Shown here piece after piece: positions 37,599-46,753 of a DNA stretch of 64,000 nt. The position numbers and the translations under genes are program-made. The stretch's first letter is position 1. The number at the start of each line of letters is the position of its first letter. The notes below the pieces were generated by a model. It was not told the DNA's origin. It worked only from the letters and a program-made list of their open reading frames with translations, and did not search any database. Source of the DNA: Paramixta manurensis (GTDB lineage: Bacteria; Pseudomonadota; Gammaproteobacteria; Enterobacterales; Enterobacteriaceae); NCBI RefSeq assembly GCF_013285385.1, contig NZ_CP054212.1:3038001-3102000 (forward strand), written 5' to 3'.

Positions 37599-38795
37599 TC
37601 AGGCCGGGTTCTTGCGGGCACGGCTGGCGTAAAAATAGAGCAGTAGTGAGAGCGTGGCGCACAGTGCTATCGACCACACCATCGGCCAGGCGCTGGTAAA
37701 ATTCGCCTGAGAAAGGAAGGCCCCGACCAGCGCGCCCACGCCAAAACGCAGCGTACCGGCCAGCGAAGATGCAGTTCCGGCCATATGCGGAAACTCATCA
37801 AGAATCACCGCCATCGCGTTAGAAGACACCATCGCGACGCAACCGATAAACATCGCCACGCCAAAAACCAGTGGCAGAAAACCGAGGTTAAACGCACTCA
37901 CAATCAATAGCCACATCCCCATGGCGAACTGAATCAGCAGACCAAAGCGGAACATAGCCAGCGGGCCAAAACGGCGCACCGAGCGGCTGTTTATCAGCGT
38001 CATAATAAACAGGAACACCACATTCAGGGCAAAGTAGTAGCCAAAGTGCTGCGGAGAAATATGGTTGATTTCAATATAAACAAACGGCCCGGCATTGAGG
38101 AACGAGAACAGCCCGGCAAACGAAAAGCCGCTGGCCAGCATATAACTAAATGCTCGCTTATGGCGAAACAGCGATAAGAAGTTGATCAGTGTGGTTCGAA
38201 GATGAAATTTTTGGCGCTTCTCAACCGGCAAAGTTTCACGAATCTGCGTCACGACCAGGAACGTCGTCAAAATGGCCGCGATCGAAATAGTCCAAAAAAT
38301 CGCATGCCAGCTCCACAGCACCAGCAACCAGCCGCCGATAATCGGCGCCAACAATGGCGCAATGGTGGTCACCAACATGACAAATGACATCATGCGCGAA
38401 AACTCTTCCTTCGAATAGGTATCACGCATCACCGCGTTGATCACCACGCTGGCCGCCGCCGCAGACAAACCATGCAGAAAACGCATATTGATCAATTGTT
38501 CAACGCTTTGCGACATCGCGCAGGCCGCCGCCGCCAAAGCGAAAATCAACGTACCAATGGTAATCACTGGTTTACGACCGAAGCTATCTGCCATCGGCCC
38601 GTAAAATAGCTGCCCGAGGGCGAAGCCGAGAATATAGGCACTCAGCGTCATCTGTACGCTGCCTGCCGAAACCGAAAATGCTTTCGCTATCTGCGGCATT
38701 GCCGGTAAATACATATCAATCGATAGCGGCATTAACATCGCCAGCAAACCGAGAATCACCACCAACCCTGGCGATGAGTTTTTATCCTTACGCAC
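37599..38795 (-). CDS. bcr: Bcr/CflA family multidrug efflux MFS transporter
   Basis: Inner-membrane drug exporter (bicyclomycin and others in E. coli), 398 aa with twelve hydrophobic segments. The DHA1 motif A is visible as GQLFYGPMADSFGRKPV and the N-terminus SIDMYLPAMPQIA is typical of Bcr. It lies directly downstream of rsuA, with a 16-bp gap, as in E. coli. Confidence 0.94.
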   Translation of the reverse strand: MRKDKNSSPGLVVILGLLAMLMPLSIDMYLPAMPQIAKAFSVSAGSVQMTLSAYILGFALGQLFYGPMADSFGRKPVITIGTLIFALAAAACAMSQSVEQLINMRFLHGLSAAAASVVINAVMRDTYSKEEFSRMMSFVMLVTTIAPLLAPIIGGWLLVLWSWHAIFWTISIAAILTTFLVVTQIRETLPVEKRQKFHLRTTLINFLSLFRHKRAFSYMLASGFSFAGLFSFLNAGPFVYIEINHISPQHFGYYFALNVVFLFIMTLINSRSVRRFGPLAMFRFGLLIQFAMGMWLLIVSAFNLGFLPLVFGVAMFIGCVAMVSSNAMAVILDEFPHMAGTASSLAGTLRFGVGALVGAFLSQANFTSAWPMVWSIALCATLSLLLYFYASRARKNPA

Positions 38796-38811
38796 GTAAA
38801 CTCCTCAATAA

Positions 38812-39516
38812 TCAATGCGGCACGCCGACGCTGGCAATCTCTTCTTCGGTCAGCGGACGATATTCTCCCGGCGCCAGCTCAGCGTCGAGCACAATATCCC
38901 CAATCCGTTCACGGTGCAGCGCATCCACATGATTACCGATAGCGGCAAACATACGTTTAACCTGATGATAGCGCCCTTCGCTAATCGTCACACGCACCTG
39001 AGTATCACTTACCTCTTCCAGCGTGGCGGGTTTAGTCAGATTCTTTTCGCCGTGAAGCTGAATACCTTGCGCAAACTGTTCCGCCGCACCCGCCGCCAGC
39101 GGCGCAGAAAGCGTCACCAGATAGGTTTTTTCGCAATGATGGCGCGGTGACGTAACCCGATGCGACCACTGACCATCATCCGTCATTAGCACCAGACCGG
39201 TCGTGTCAATATCCAGACGCCCCGCCGCATGTAGCTTGTGCGCGGTGGGCTCTTCAAGAAAATAAAGCACCGTCGGGTGATCGGGATCGTCGGTTGAACA
39301 GACGTAACCCACCGGTTTGTTCAACATAAAATAACGAGGCCCACGCTGTTGTTGCAGCAGGTTTCCTTCGTACTCAACTTGGCTGTCAACCGACAGTTTA
39401 AAAGCGCCATCGCGAATAATTTCGCCATCTACCGTAACGCGTTTTGCGCGCAGTTCGCGCAATGCAATGGCCCGGCTAATTTCCAGTTGTTGAGATAAAA
39501 ATTTATCAAGTCGCAT
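38812..39516 (-). CDS. rsuA: 16S rRNA pseudouridine(516) synthase RsuA
   Basis: Isomerises U516 of 16S rRNA. The 234-aa product has an N-terminal S4 RNA-binding domain (MRLDKFLSQQLEISRAIA) and the catalytic segment AGRLDIDTTGLVLMTDDG with its Asp. It is divergent from radD across a 166-bp gap. Confidence 0.96.
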   Translation of the reverse strand: MRLDKFLSQQLEISRAIALRELRAKRVTVDGEIIRDGAFKLSVDSQVEYEGNLLQQQRGPRYFMLNKPVGYVCSTDDPDHPTVLYFLEEPTAHKLHAAGRLDIDTTGLVLMTDDGQWSHRVTSPRHHCEKTYLVTLSAPLAAGAAEQFAQGIQLHGEKNLTKPATLEEVSDTQVRVTISEGRYHQVKRMFAAIGNHVDALHRERIGDIVLDAELAPGEYRPLTEEEIASVGVPH

Positions 39517-39682
39517 GACGTTCTGTTGTGCCTGTCTGAATATCTGAAATGAAAATCTGGCGCTTGCGCGCGCTGAAAGGAAAGACAGTATAACCAGTGT
39601 TACGTCTTGCTAACAGCGGATTAACCCTGTTACACCGCTTTCATGGCATAATGCGGGCCGGTTTCCAAAATTTCGACTCGCG

Positions 39683-41437
39683 ATGTCATTTACCCTACGC
39701 TCCTATCAGCAAGAAGCGGTTGACGCCACGCTTCATTACTTCCGCCATTCATCCCATCCGGCGGTTATCGTCCTGCCCACCGGCGCGGGAAAAAGCCTGG
39801 TGATCGCGGAGCTGGCACGCCTGGCGCGCGGGCGCGTCTTGGTTTTGGCGCATGTCAAAGAATTGGTGGCGCAAAATCACGCCAAGTATCAGGCATGGGG
39901 CTTACAGGCGGATATTTTTGCCGCCGGTTTACAGCGCAAAGAGAGTCACAGCAAAGTGGTCTTCGGCAGCGTCCAGTCAGTGGCGCGTAACCTTGATCGT
40001 TTTGATAGTGCGTTTTCGCTGCTGATCGTTGATGAATGCCACCGCATTAGCGACGAGGATGACAGCCAGTACCAGCAAATTTTAACCCATCTGCGTCGCT
40101 ATAATCCGCAATTACGCCTGTTGGGGCTAACCGCGACGCCTTATCGTCTTGGGAAAGGCTGGATTTACCAGTTTCATTATCACGGCATGGTGCGCGGCGA
40201 TGAACATGCCCTATTTCGCGACTGTATTTATGAATTACCGTTGCGCTATATGATTAAACACGGATTTCTGGTCACCCCTGAACGCCTGGATATGCCGGTA
40301 GTGCAGTATGATTTCAGCCGGTTAACGCCGCAGAGCCATGGCTTATTTCGCGAAAGCGATCTGAATCGGGAGCTTAAGCAGCAGCAGCGCGTCACCCCGC
40401 AAATTATCCGCCAGATTGTCGAGTTTGCCGAACAACGTCGCGGCGTGATGATTTTTGCCGCCACCGTCGAACACGCCAAAGAGATATTGTCGCTACTGCC
40501 GGATAAAAAAGCGCTGGTCAGTGCCGACACGCCAGGCAACCAGCGCGATACGCTAATTGACGATTTTAAGCAGCAGCGTCTGAAATATATGGTGAACGTT
40601 GCGGTACTGACCACCGGTTTCGATGCCCCGCACGTTGATTTGATCGCCATTTTGCGTCCAACAGAATCGGTTAGCCTCTACCAGCAGATCATTGGGCGTG
40701 GTTTACGGCTATTCCCCGGAAAAACCGACTGCCTCATCCTTGATTATGCGGGTAATCCGCACGATGTTTTCACGCCGGAGGTCGGCACGCCAAAAGGCGC
40801 AAGCGATAACCAACCGGTACAAGTGTTTTGTCCTTCCTGCGGCTTTGCCAATACTTTCTGGGGAAAAACCACCGCCGATGGCACGCTGATTGAACATTTT
40901 GGTCGACGTTGCCAGGGCGTGCTGGAAGAGGATACCGGCGAACGTAGGCAATGCGACTATCGCTTTCGCTTTAAACATTGCCCGCAATGTAATGCAGAGA
41001 ATGATATCGCCGCCCGACGCTGCCATCAGTGCGATGTGGTATTGGTCGATCCCGACGATATGCTGAAAGCCGCGCTGAAGTTAAAGGATGCGTTAATTCT
41101 GCGTTGCGGCGGAATGACACTGGCGGCCGGGGGTGATGAAAAAGGCGAATGGCTGACAGTGAATTATTTCGATGAGGATGGCACCCGCGTTAGCGAACGT
41201 TTTCGGCTGCAAACGCCCGCACAACGTAAAGCTTTTGAGCAACTGTTTATGCGCCCACACCAACGTGCGCCGGGCGTACCGCTCGGCTGGCGTAATGCGG
41301 CAGATGTGGTAGCGTTGGCCCCTTTATTGCGCCATCCGGATTTTGTGGTGGCGCGTCAGCGCGGCGCGTTTTGGCAAATACGGGAAAAGTTATTTGATTA
41401 TCAAGGCCGCTTTCGGCGCGCCAATAGGTTGCGTTAG
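39683..41437 (+). CDS. radD: SF2 helicase-like repair ATPase RadD (YejH)
   Basis: DNA-dependent ATPase that aids recombinational repair with RecA in E. coli. The 584-aa product has Walker A LPTGAGKS, DECH box VDECHR, motif III LTATPYR and motif VI QIIGRGLRLF, then a C-terminal zinc-finger region (CPSCGF, CPQCNAENDIAARRCHQC). Length and layout match E. coli RadD. Confidence 0.95.
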   Translation: MSFTLRSYQQEAVDATLHYFRHSSHPAVIVLPTGAGKSLVIAELARLARGRVLVLAHVKELVAQNHAKYQAWGLQADIFAAGLQRKESHSKVVFGSVQSVARNLDRFDSAFSLLIVDECHRISDEDDSQYQQILTHLRRYNPQLRLLGLTATPYRLGKGWIYQFHYHGMVRGDEHALFRDCIYELPLRYMIKHGFLVTPERLDMPVVQYDFSRLTPQSHGLFRESDLNRELKQQQRVTPQIIRQIVEFAEQRRGVMIFAATVEHAKEILSLLPDKKALVSADTPGNQRDTLIDDFKQQRLKYMVNVAVLTTGFDAPHVDLIAILRPTESVSLYQQIIGRGLRLFPGKTDCLILDYAGNPHDVFTPEVGTPKGASDNQPVQVFCPSCGFANTFWGKTTADGTLIEHFGRRCQGVLEEDTGERRQCDYRFRFKHCPQCNAENDIAARRCHQCDVVLVDPDDMLKAALKLKDALILRCGGMTLAAGGDEKGEWLTVNYFDEDGTRVSERFRLQTPAQRKAFEQLFMRPHQRAPGVPLGWRNAADVVALAPLLRHPDFVVARQRGAFWQIREKLFDYQGRFRRANRLR

Positions 41438-41586
41438 CAAGAATAATGCCAGCAACCGGGCGCTATCGGTTGCCCGGTCGGTCAAACGTCGCTATAATGC
41501 GCCCGCTTTTGCTGACGCGAAAGCTGAACAATCCTACCTGTTGCTGGGTCGCCTGTAACAGGACAATCTATTGAAGAGAATTAACA

Positions 41587-41871
41587 ATGTTCACTATTAA
41601 TGCAGTAGAACGTAAAGAGCAGGGTAAGGGTGCGAGCCGCCGCCTGCGCGCAGCGAATAAATTCCCGGCCATCATCTATGGTGGTAAGGAAGCCGCTGTT
41701 TCTATCGAACTGGATCACGACAGCGTGATGAACATGCAGGCTAAGCCTGGGTTCTATGACGGCGAACTGACTCTGGTTGTCGACGGTAAAGAAACCAAGG
41801 TAAAAGTTCAGGCGGTACAGCGTCACCCGTTCAAGCCTAAACTGCACCACATCGACTTCGTTCGCGTTTAA
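41587..41871 (+). CDS. rplY: 50S ribosomal protein L25
   Basis: 5S rRNA-binding ribosomal protein, 94 aa, the short single-domain enterobacterial form. MFTINAVERKEQGKGASRRLR and the C-terminal HPFKPKLHHIDFVRV segment are diagnostic. A strong terminator follows. Confidence 0.98.
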   Translation: MFTINAVERKEQGKGASRRLRAANKFPAIIYGGKEAAVSIELDHDSVMNMQAKPGFYDGELTLVVDGKETKVKVQAVQRHPFKPKLHHIDFVRV

Positions 41872-41888
41872 TCGCCAACGTTGTTGAA

Positions 41889-41919
41889 GAAAAAACGCCG
41901 CTTATGCGGCGTTTTTTTT
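41889..41919 (+). terminator. Rho-independent terminator of rplY
   Basis: ACGCCGC/GCGGCGT stem flanked by an A run and T8. It is symmetric enough to also stop the convergent yejK transcript. Confidence 0.94.
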
Positions 41920-41934
41920 CGTCCATACATGCTG

Positions 41935-42939
41935 TCAGTTGCCGCTGGTGCGGCGCTGTAACTGGTCACGCAGGTTCGGCGGCGTGCCCTTAATCGTCAA
42001 TGTATCGGTAGTGGGATCCCAGAAGATCCGCTCCCCCAGCAACATCGCATCAAAATTCAGCGTCAATCCACCGCCGCTACCGGCAAACTTCGTCAATTGG
42101 CGCAAGGTACCGCGATCGGCCGGGAAACTCTCCTCCAGCGCATAGCCCTGTTCTTGCGTAAAAGTCTGGAAATTTTTCTCGCCTAAAGGCGGCAGTTCAT
42201 TGGAAAGATCCTGCAGCGCAATCTCTTCGCCCGCCTGCAATTGCTCGTTACAATAGCTGTAAACTTGCTGGCGATAGTTCTGCCGCTCATTTTTATCCAG
42301 GCTCGATTCGGCGCAATAGTCATCCACCGCCTGTAATAAACCACGATTCTGCGCTTTAGTATCCAACCCGACGCTGGCGCCAAGAAAATCCATAAAAAAG
42401 TCCGCCACTTTACGGCCTACACGCCCGCGCAGAAACGTTAAGTAACGGGTAGATTCTGGGTTGGTTTCCCATTCCGTCAGATCAATGCGCGCCACGATGT
42501 CGGCGTGGTGAATATCCAGATAATGCGTGGTACTGATATCCAGCTCTTCATTAACGCGCATACTGCTTTGGCTGCTCAGTACCGTCACCAACAGATATTC
42601 AACCGCCAGGTAGCGATAGTGGCAAAACAGCACGATACCGCCTTCTGCAAAAGGATATTTCGCCAACTCATCGCGTAGCCGCCCGGTTGCCGCCCGGCTA
42701 AAGGCCAGAAAATCATCCTCACCTTTTCGACACTGACGTAATGCATCGGCCAGTTCGCTCTCTTCATTAAACAGGCCATACGCTTTACTTTTCGCACTGT
42801 AGACGCGATGCAACTCTTCCACCATCGCTTCTACCGTCGCATTCGCCGGTAGCAACGAATCACGCAATACCAGTTCCAGCGTCTGTTCATCACGTTTAAT
42901 TAACTGATGAAGGGCAATCTGGTCGATATCCAGACTCAT
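41935..42939 (-). CDS. yejK: Nucleoid-associated protein YejK
   Basis: NdpA/YejK family, 334 aa, associated with the nucleoid in E. coli and interacting with topoisomerases. It starts MSLDIDQIALHQLIKRDEQ at 42939; the ATG 13 codons upstream is not conserved. The C-terminal TPPNLRDQLQRR segment matches the family. Confidence 0.94.
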   Translation of the reverse strand: MSLDIDQIALHQLIKRDEQTLELVLRDSLLPANATVEAMVEELHRVYSAKSKAYGLFNEESELADALRQCRKGEDDFLAFSRAATGRLRDELAKYPFAEGGIVLFCHYRYLAVEYLLVTVLSSQSSMRVNEELDISTTHYLDIHHADIVARIDLTEWETNPESTRYLTFLRGRVGRKVADFFMDFLGASVGLDTKAQNRGLLQAVDDYCAESSLDKNERQNYRQQVYSYCNEQLQAGEEIALQDLSNELPPLGEKNFQTFTQEQGYALEESFPADRGTLRQLTKFAGSGGGLTLNFDAMLLGERIFWDPTTDTLTIKGTPPNLRDQLQRRTSGN

Positions 42940-43097
42940 GTTAGACTCTCCTCTAGGTTCAGGCGCGTATTCAAACACTGCCCGCGCCCGCTTTCAACCG
43001 TGCTTACGCATTAACACAACGCTTACGATAAAAGTGCGGAAAAAATCGCGTTCTTACGGTAAGATACCGCCTTTTGAGACTGTAATAATTCAACGTT

Positions 43098-43325
43098 ATG
43101 CCACAATCATCTCGATACAGTGACGAACGCGTGGAACAACTCCTCGCGGAAATGGTTCAGGTTCTGGAAAAACACCAGACCCCCACCGATCTTTCCCTGA
43201 TGGTGCTGGGAAATATGGTGACCAATTTACTTAATACCAGCATTGCGCCGGCACAACGTCGATCGCTGGCCCGTTCCTTCGCCGAGGCGCTACAAGCGTC
43301 TGTGCGCGAAGATAAAGCCCATTAA
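43098..43325 (+). CDS. yejL: UPF0352 protein YejL
   Basis: A 75-aa soluble protein of unknown function. The segments MPQSSRYSDERVEQLLAEM and NLLNTSIAPAQRRSLARSFA are family hallmarks. It is divergent from yejK and probably in an operon with yejM 21 bp downstream. Confidence 0.93.
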   Translation: MPQSSRYSDERVEQLLAEMVQVLEKHQTPTDLSLMVLGNMVTNLLNTSIAPAQRRSLARSFAEALQASVREDKAH

Positions 43326-43346
43326 TGTGATTATTTGACCTCAAAT

Positions 43347-45101
43347 ATGGTAACCAATCGGCAACGCTACCGTGAAAAAGTCTCCCAGATGATTAGCTGG
43401 GGGCACTGGTTCGCGTTGTTTAATATCATCTTTGCCCTCATCCTCGGCAGCCGCTACCTGTTTGTGGCCGACTGGCCGGGTTCATTGACCGGGCGTATTT
43501 ACGCCTATATCAGTTGGATTGGTCATTTTAGCTTCATTGTTTTCGCCGCCTATTTACTGATTATCTTTCCGCTGACGTTTGTCGCCATGTCGCAGCGTCT
43601 GCTGCGCTTCTTGTCGGCGATTTTCGCCACTGCGGGTCTGACGTTAGTGTTGGTTGATGGCACGGTGTTTAACCGCTTCCATCTGCACCTGAATCCGGTG
43701 GTGTGGGAACTGGTGGTGAATCCCGACCAGAGTGAAATGGCGCGTGATTGGCAACTGATGTTTATTAGCGTACCGGCCATTTTCCTGGTGGAGATGTTGT
43801 TCGCCACCTGGAGCTGGCAAAAACTGCGCAGCCTCAATCGGCGCCACTTTGGTAAGCCACTGGCGGCATTGTTTATTACCGCTTTTTTCGCCAGTCATCT
43901 GATGTATATCTGGGCCGATGCCAATTTTTATCGCCCGATCACTATGCAACGCGCGAACTTGCCGCTCTCCTATCCGATGACCGCCCGGCGCTTTCTGGAG
44001 CGGCATGGCCTGCTGGATGCGCAAGAGTATCAACGACGCTTGGTACAACAGGGGAATCCTGAAGCGGTGTCCGTGGAGTATCCGCTGAATGACATTACTT
44101 TCCGCGATGGCGGTAGCCGTCAGAACCTGTTGGTGATTACCGTTGATGGGTTGAATGAAGCAACACTGGATAAAACGTTGCCCAATCTGGCGCGTTTCGC
44201 GGCGGGAAATGTGCGTTTTAACCAGCATTTTAGCGCCGGAAATAGCGACGATAGCGGGTTATTTGGCCTGTTTTATGGTATTTCGCCAAGCTACATGGAT
44301 GGCGTTTTATCGGCACGTATTCCTTCAACGTTGATTAACGCGCTGAATCAGCAGGGCTACCAATTTGGCCTGTTCGCGTCCGACGGGTTTAGTTCGCCAC
44401 TTTATCGCCAGGCTTTATTGGCTGATTATTCTCTGCCCTCTTCCGAGAGCCAGCCGAATACGCAAACCACCGCGCAATGGCAACGTTGGCTGGAGAGCCA
44501 AAAACAGAATCGCGCGCCCTGGTTCTCTTATATCTCATACAATGTGTTACGCGATCAGTCAGATAGCGGCAAGGCGCTGGTTAAGCGCTATACCCGCAAT
44601 GCTGGCGCCATCGACCAACAAATCCAGAAAGTATTGGATACGTTGCAGGCGCAGGATTTGCTGAAGAATACCGTGGTGGTGATCACCGCACAGCGCGGGG
44701 TTGTATTGGATGGTGAGCATGATGGCGCGGGAAATCGCGCGGCATTGCAGGTTCCGTTAATCGTTCATTGGCCTGATACACCAGCGCAAACTATCCGGAA
44801 ACTCACCGATCATCAGGATGTGATGACGACGCTGATGCAACGCTTACTGCATGTACGCACCGCGCCTGGCGACTATTCGCAGGGTGAGGATTTGTTTGCC
44901 GCACAGCGGCGTCATAACTGGGTTTCCGCCACCGACGATCGTCAGTTAGTGATTACCACGCCGCATACGACGCTGGTTCTTGATAGTAGCGGTAACTACA
45001 AAGCGTATGACAGTAGCGGTAAGCTGTTGAAAGATCATAAACCGCAGCTTGCCCTGTTGCTGCAAGTGTTGACAGAAGAGAAGCGTTTTATCGCTAACTG
45101 A
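43347..45101 (+). CDS. yejM: LPS assembly regulator YejM/PbgA/LapC
   Basis: Inner-membrane sensor that sets LpxC stability through LapB/FtsH according to periplasmic LPS. The 584-aa product has five N-terminal membrane segments, then a linker with the conserved MARDWQLMFISVP and RPITMQRANLPLSYPMTARRF regions, and a C-terminal sulfatase-like periplasmic domain (LVITVDGLNE). The ATG at 43347 matches E. coli (MVT.RQRYREKVSQM); the TTG at 43335 is rejected. Confidence 0.95.
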   Translation: MVTNRQRYREKVSQMISWGHWFALFNIIFALILGSRYLFVADWPGSLTGRIYAYISWIGHFSFIVFAAYLLIIFPLTFVAMSQRLLRFLSAIFATAGLTLVLVDGTVFNRFHLHLNPVVWELVVNPDQSEMARDWQLMFISVPAIFLVEMLFATWSWQKLRSLNRRHFGKPLAALFITAFFASHLMYIWADANFYRPITMQRANLPLSYPMTARRFLERHGLLDAQEYQRRLVQQGNPEAVSVEYPLNDITFRDGGSRQNLLVITVDGLNEATLDKTLPNLARFAAGNVRFNQHFSAGNSDDSGLFGLFYGISPSYMDGVLSARIPSTLINALNQQGYQFGLFASDGFSSPLYRQALLADYSLPSSESQPNTQTTAQWQRWLESQKQNRAPWFSYISYNVLRDQSDSGKALVKRYTRNAGAIDQQIQKVLDTLQAQDLLKNTVVVITAQRGVVLDGEHDGAGNRAALQVPLIVHWPDTPAQTIRKLTDHQDVMTTLMQRLLHVRTAPGDYSQGEDLFAAQRRHNWVSATDDRQLVITTPHTTLVLDSSGNYKAYDSSGKLLKDHKPQLALLLQVLTEEKRFIAN

Positions 45102-45174
45102 TTATTAATAAAGCAGTTAGCGCATCAACACCTTGCAATCATGTCAGGAAACGGTAGTATAAGCGTCCACATGT

Positions 45175-45251
45175 CGGCACGTAGCGCAGCCTGGTAGCGC
45201 ACTGTCATGGGGTGTCAGGGGTCGGAGGTTCAAATCCTCTCGTGCCGACCA
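45175..45251 (+). tRNA. proL: tRNA-Pro, anticodon GGG
   Basis: A 77-nt tRNA gene with encoded CCA. It has a CGGCACG/CGTGCCG acceptor stem, anticodon loop with GGG, and T arm GAGGTTCAAATCCTC. It nearly matches E. coli proL and is in the same place after yejM. Its 3' half is repeated in degraded form at 46568. Confidence 0.96.
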
Positions 45252-45260
45252 AAATTCCCT

Positions 45261-45296
45261 AAAAAAAGCAGCCATTTACGGCTGCTTTTTTGTTTT
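45261..45296 (+). terminator. Terminator of tRNA-Pro
   Basis: GCAGCC/GGCTGC stem (45268-45285) with A7 before and TTTTTTGTTTT after, ten bases past the tRNA 3' end. Confidence 0.88.
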
Positions 45297-45404
45297 ATAG
45301 AAATTCAATAAGGTGAAACTAAGGTGAAATGAAGGAGGAACCATTGACACAGATTGTCTTGATTGCTGCGGTTTCAACTCCCACCATATTAAGTTGTATT
45401 TTGT

Positions 45405-45560
45405 TCAAAATGGTAGACCATCTTCTTCCACTGCGGTTATGAAGTGTGTCACTGTTCCTGTAACTTCGACTTCATCGAGATCGTCACCTTCTATCGCTTC
45501 TCCGTCATCAGTGATAAATGCGTATCCTTGTCTGCTTGCAAACTGGGCGCGTCCATAAAA
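45405..45560 (-). pseudogene. Fragment of an unidentified acidic (probably prophage) gene
   Basis: A minus-strand frame of about 50 codons runs to a TGA at 45407-45405 with no start codon and an in-frame stop immediately upstream. The readable product is acidic, ending FITAVEEDGLPF, and looks like the C-terminal end of a real protein, not random DNA. I cannot name the family. The rest of 45297-45704 has no intact gene; near-tandem AAGGTGAAA copies occur at 45311-45330. Confidence 0.35.
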
Positions 45561-45704
45561 ATATTACTAATGCAGTGCCTGAAAAGATGTTTGAAGAAGC
45601 GAATATGTGGCTGGTTAGTGACACCTGATAAATAACCAGGTTTTTTGTCCATCAAGTCCAGCGTATGATTAATGCGTCTTATTATTTCTGTTTAAGGGAA
45701 TGCT

Positions 45705-46238
45705 ATGCAGATTTGCATGATGGACTACAGTAATCTATCTCCCGATGGGAAAAGAGTTAAGTTACACTGTTACGGCATTGGAACGTTCGATGTTTTGTCT
45801 GGAATTGACCGATATATTAATAAACCTAACTGCTCTGATATTGAGAAGGCTGCAATACCGCCGGGCACATACTGGATCGTGGACCGTCCCACTGGCAGCT
45901 TTGTTAACCAGGTTCGGGCTGAGTTGATTGATATGGCGCATTTTTATAAAAATCATCACTCTGAATGGTTCGGTTTATTTAGCGCACAGACAATGACCGA
46001 TCATGTATTTGTCAATGGAGTAAGGAGAGGAAGTTTTCGATTGCATCCGTTGAATACAGATGGCTCAGGCGTTTCCTGGGGGTGTATCACTCTTTACCGT
46101 TCAACCGATTTCCAGATTCTTCGTCGCTCGTTGTTAAGCAGAAAAAAGGTCGTTGTCCCAGGCGGCAGGGGATTGATGGCCTATGGTCGCATTGATGTGC
46201 GCGGTAAACCAGATTTCAGTAAGTGTGATGTCAAATGA
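45705..46238 (+). CDS. Tlde1-family (DUF2778) L,D-transpeptidase-like toxin
   Basis: A 177-aa protein with the Tlde1 signature: His114 in SFRLHPLNTDG and Cys127 in GVSWGCITLY, the L,D-transpeptidase-like catalytic pair. Family members are peptidoglycan-targeting antibacterial effectors delivered by type VI secretion that cut or exchange D-amino acids on tetrapeptides. It has no signal peptide, consistent with delivery by a secretion machine. AAGGGA lies upstream of the ATG. The next gene overlaps it by four bases. It lies inside the tRNA-Pro islet and has no VgrG or PAAR gene nearby. Confidence 0.82.
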   Translation: MQICMMDYSNLSPDGKRVKLHCYGIGTFDVLSGIDRYINKPNCSDIEKAAIPPGTYWIVDRPTGSFVNQVRAELIDMAHFYKNHHSEWFGLFSAQTMTDHVFVNGVRRGSFRLHPLNTDGSGVSWGCITLYRSTDFQILRRSLLSRKKVVVPGGRGLMAYGRIDVRGKPDFSKCDVK

Positions 46239-46453
46239 AACTTATAATTTTTCTGGCTATTTTCGTGGCGGGGATGTATCTCATCCCTGATAATTTTGTT
46301 TCGTCACTTGTGCAGAATCACATGCACATCAACGGAGACGGAGAGGAAGCAATGGATAATGCCGATTTTACAGCGATTATGATAAAAGCAGCGTTATCGG
46401 CCATCGTAGCAATTGCTTTACTATGGTTTTATAGGCTGATTAAAACAAGATAG
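46235..46453 (+). CDS. Small membrane protein, candidate immunity protein of the Tlde1 toxin
   Basis: A 72-aa product: hydrophobic segment at residues 1-20, a short acidic loop of about 28 residues, and a second hydrophobic segment at about 49-67 ending in a basic tail. Its start overlaps the toxin stop (ATGA), the arrangement expected for a toxin-immunity pair. Both ends in the cytoplasm would leave the loop in the periplasm, where the toxin acts. I recognise no named domain, so the role is inferred from context. Confidence 0.6.
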   Translation: MKLIIFLAIFVAGMYLIPDNFVSSLVQNHMHINGDGEEAMDNADFTAIMIKAALSAIVAIALLWFYRLIKTR

Positions 46454-46567
46454 TAAAACTGCTTATAAATTATTGATGTATATAATGCAGTTTTCGCAAA
46501 AAGATCACTGTTTATTTAGATGCCCTCAACTAAGCCAGTAGTGGCTCGGGTTTTAGAACGTTTTAAA

Positions 46568-46641
46568 CACCGTCATGGGATATCAGCGGTCGGGGTTTCA
46601 AACCCTCTCGTGCCAACCAAAACTTCCTAAAAAAATCAGCG
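46568..46641 (+). repeat. Degraded copy of the tRNA-Pro 3' half (attachment-site remnant)
   Basis: These 74 bp align with 45200-45273, covering the anticodon arm, T arm, acceptor 3' strand, CCA and the first bases of the terminator region, with roughly a dozen mismatches. The anticodon stem and T stem no longer pair fully. It has the position and extent of a tRNA-derived att repeat and bounds the toxin-immunity pair. Weaker similarity may continue upstream into the D-arm. The rest of 46454-46753 shows no gene. Confidence 0.72.
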
Positions 46642-46753
46642 CCCTGGCAGGGATGGATAAGCTTTTATTGCTCATCAATCATAACCTCAATTGTTCCGAA
46701 TGTTAATTAACCCATTGGTGAGCTTTTTGATAACGCTTGAAGATGATTAAAAT

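Noticed and set aside
45299..45345. Repeated AAGGTGAAA near tRNA-Pro as a CRISPR or integrase arm array
   Set aside because: Only two imperfect copies with no spacer structure; too little to call an array or arm sites.
45444..45635. 63-codon plus-strand frame downstream of tRNA-Pro
   Set aside because: No ribosome-binding site, Cys-rich random-looking product, and the opposite strand has better coding character.
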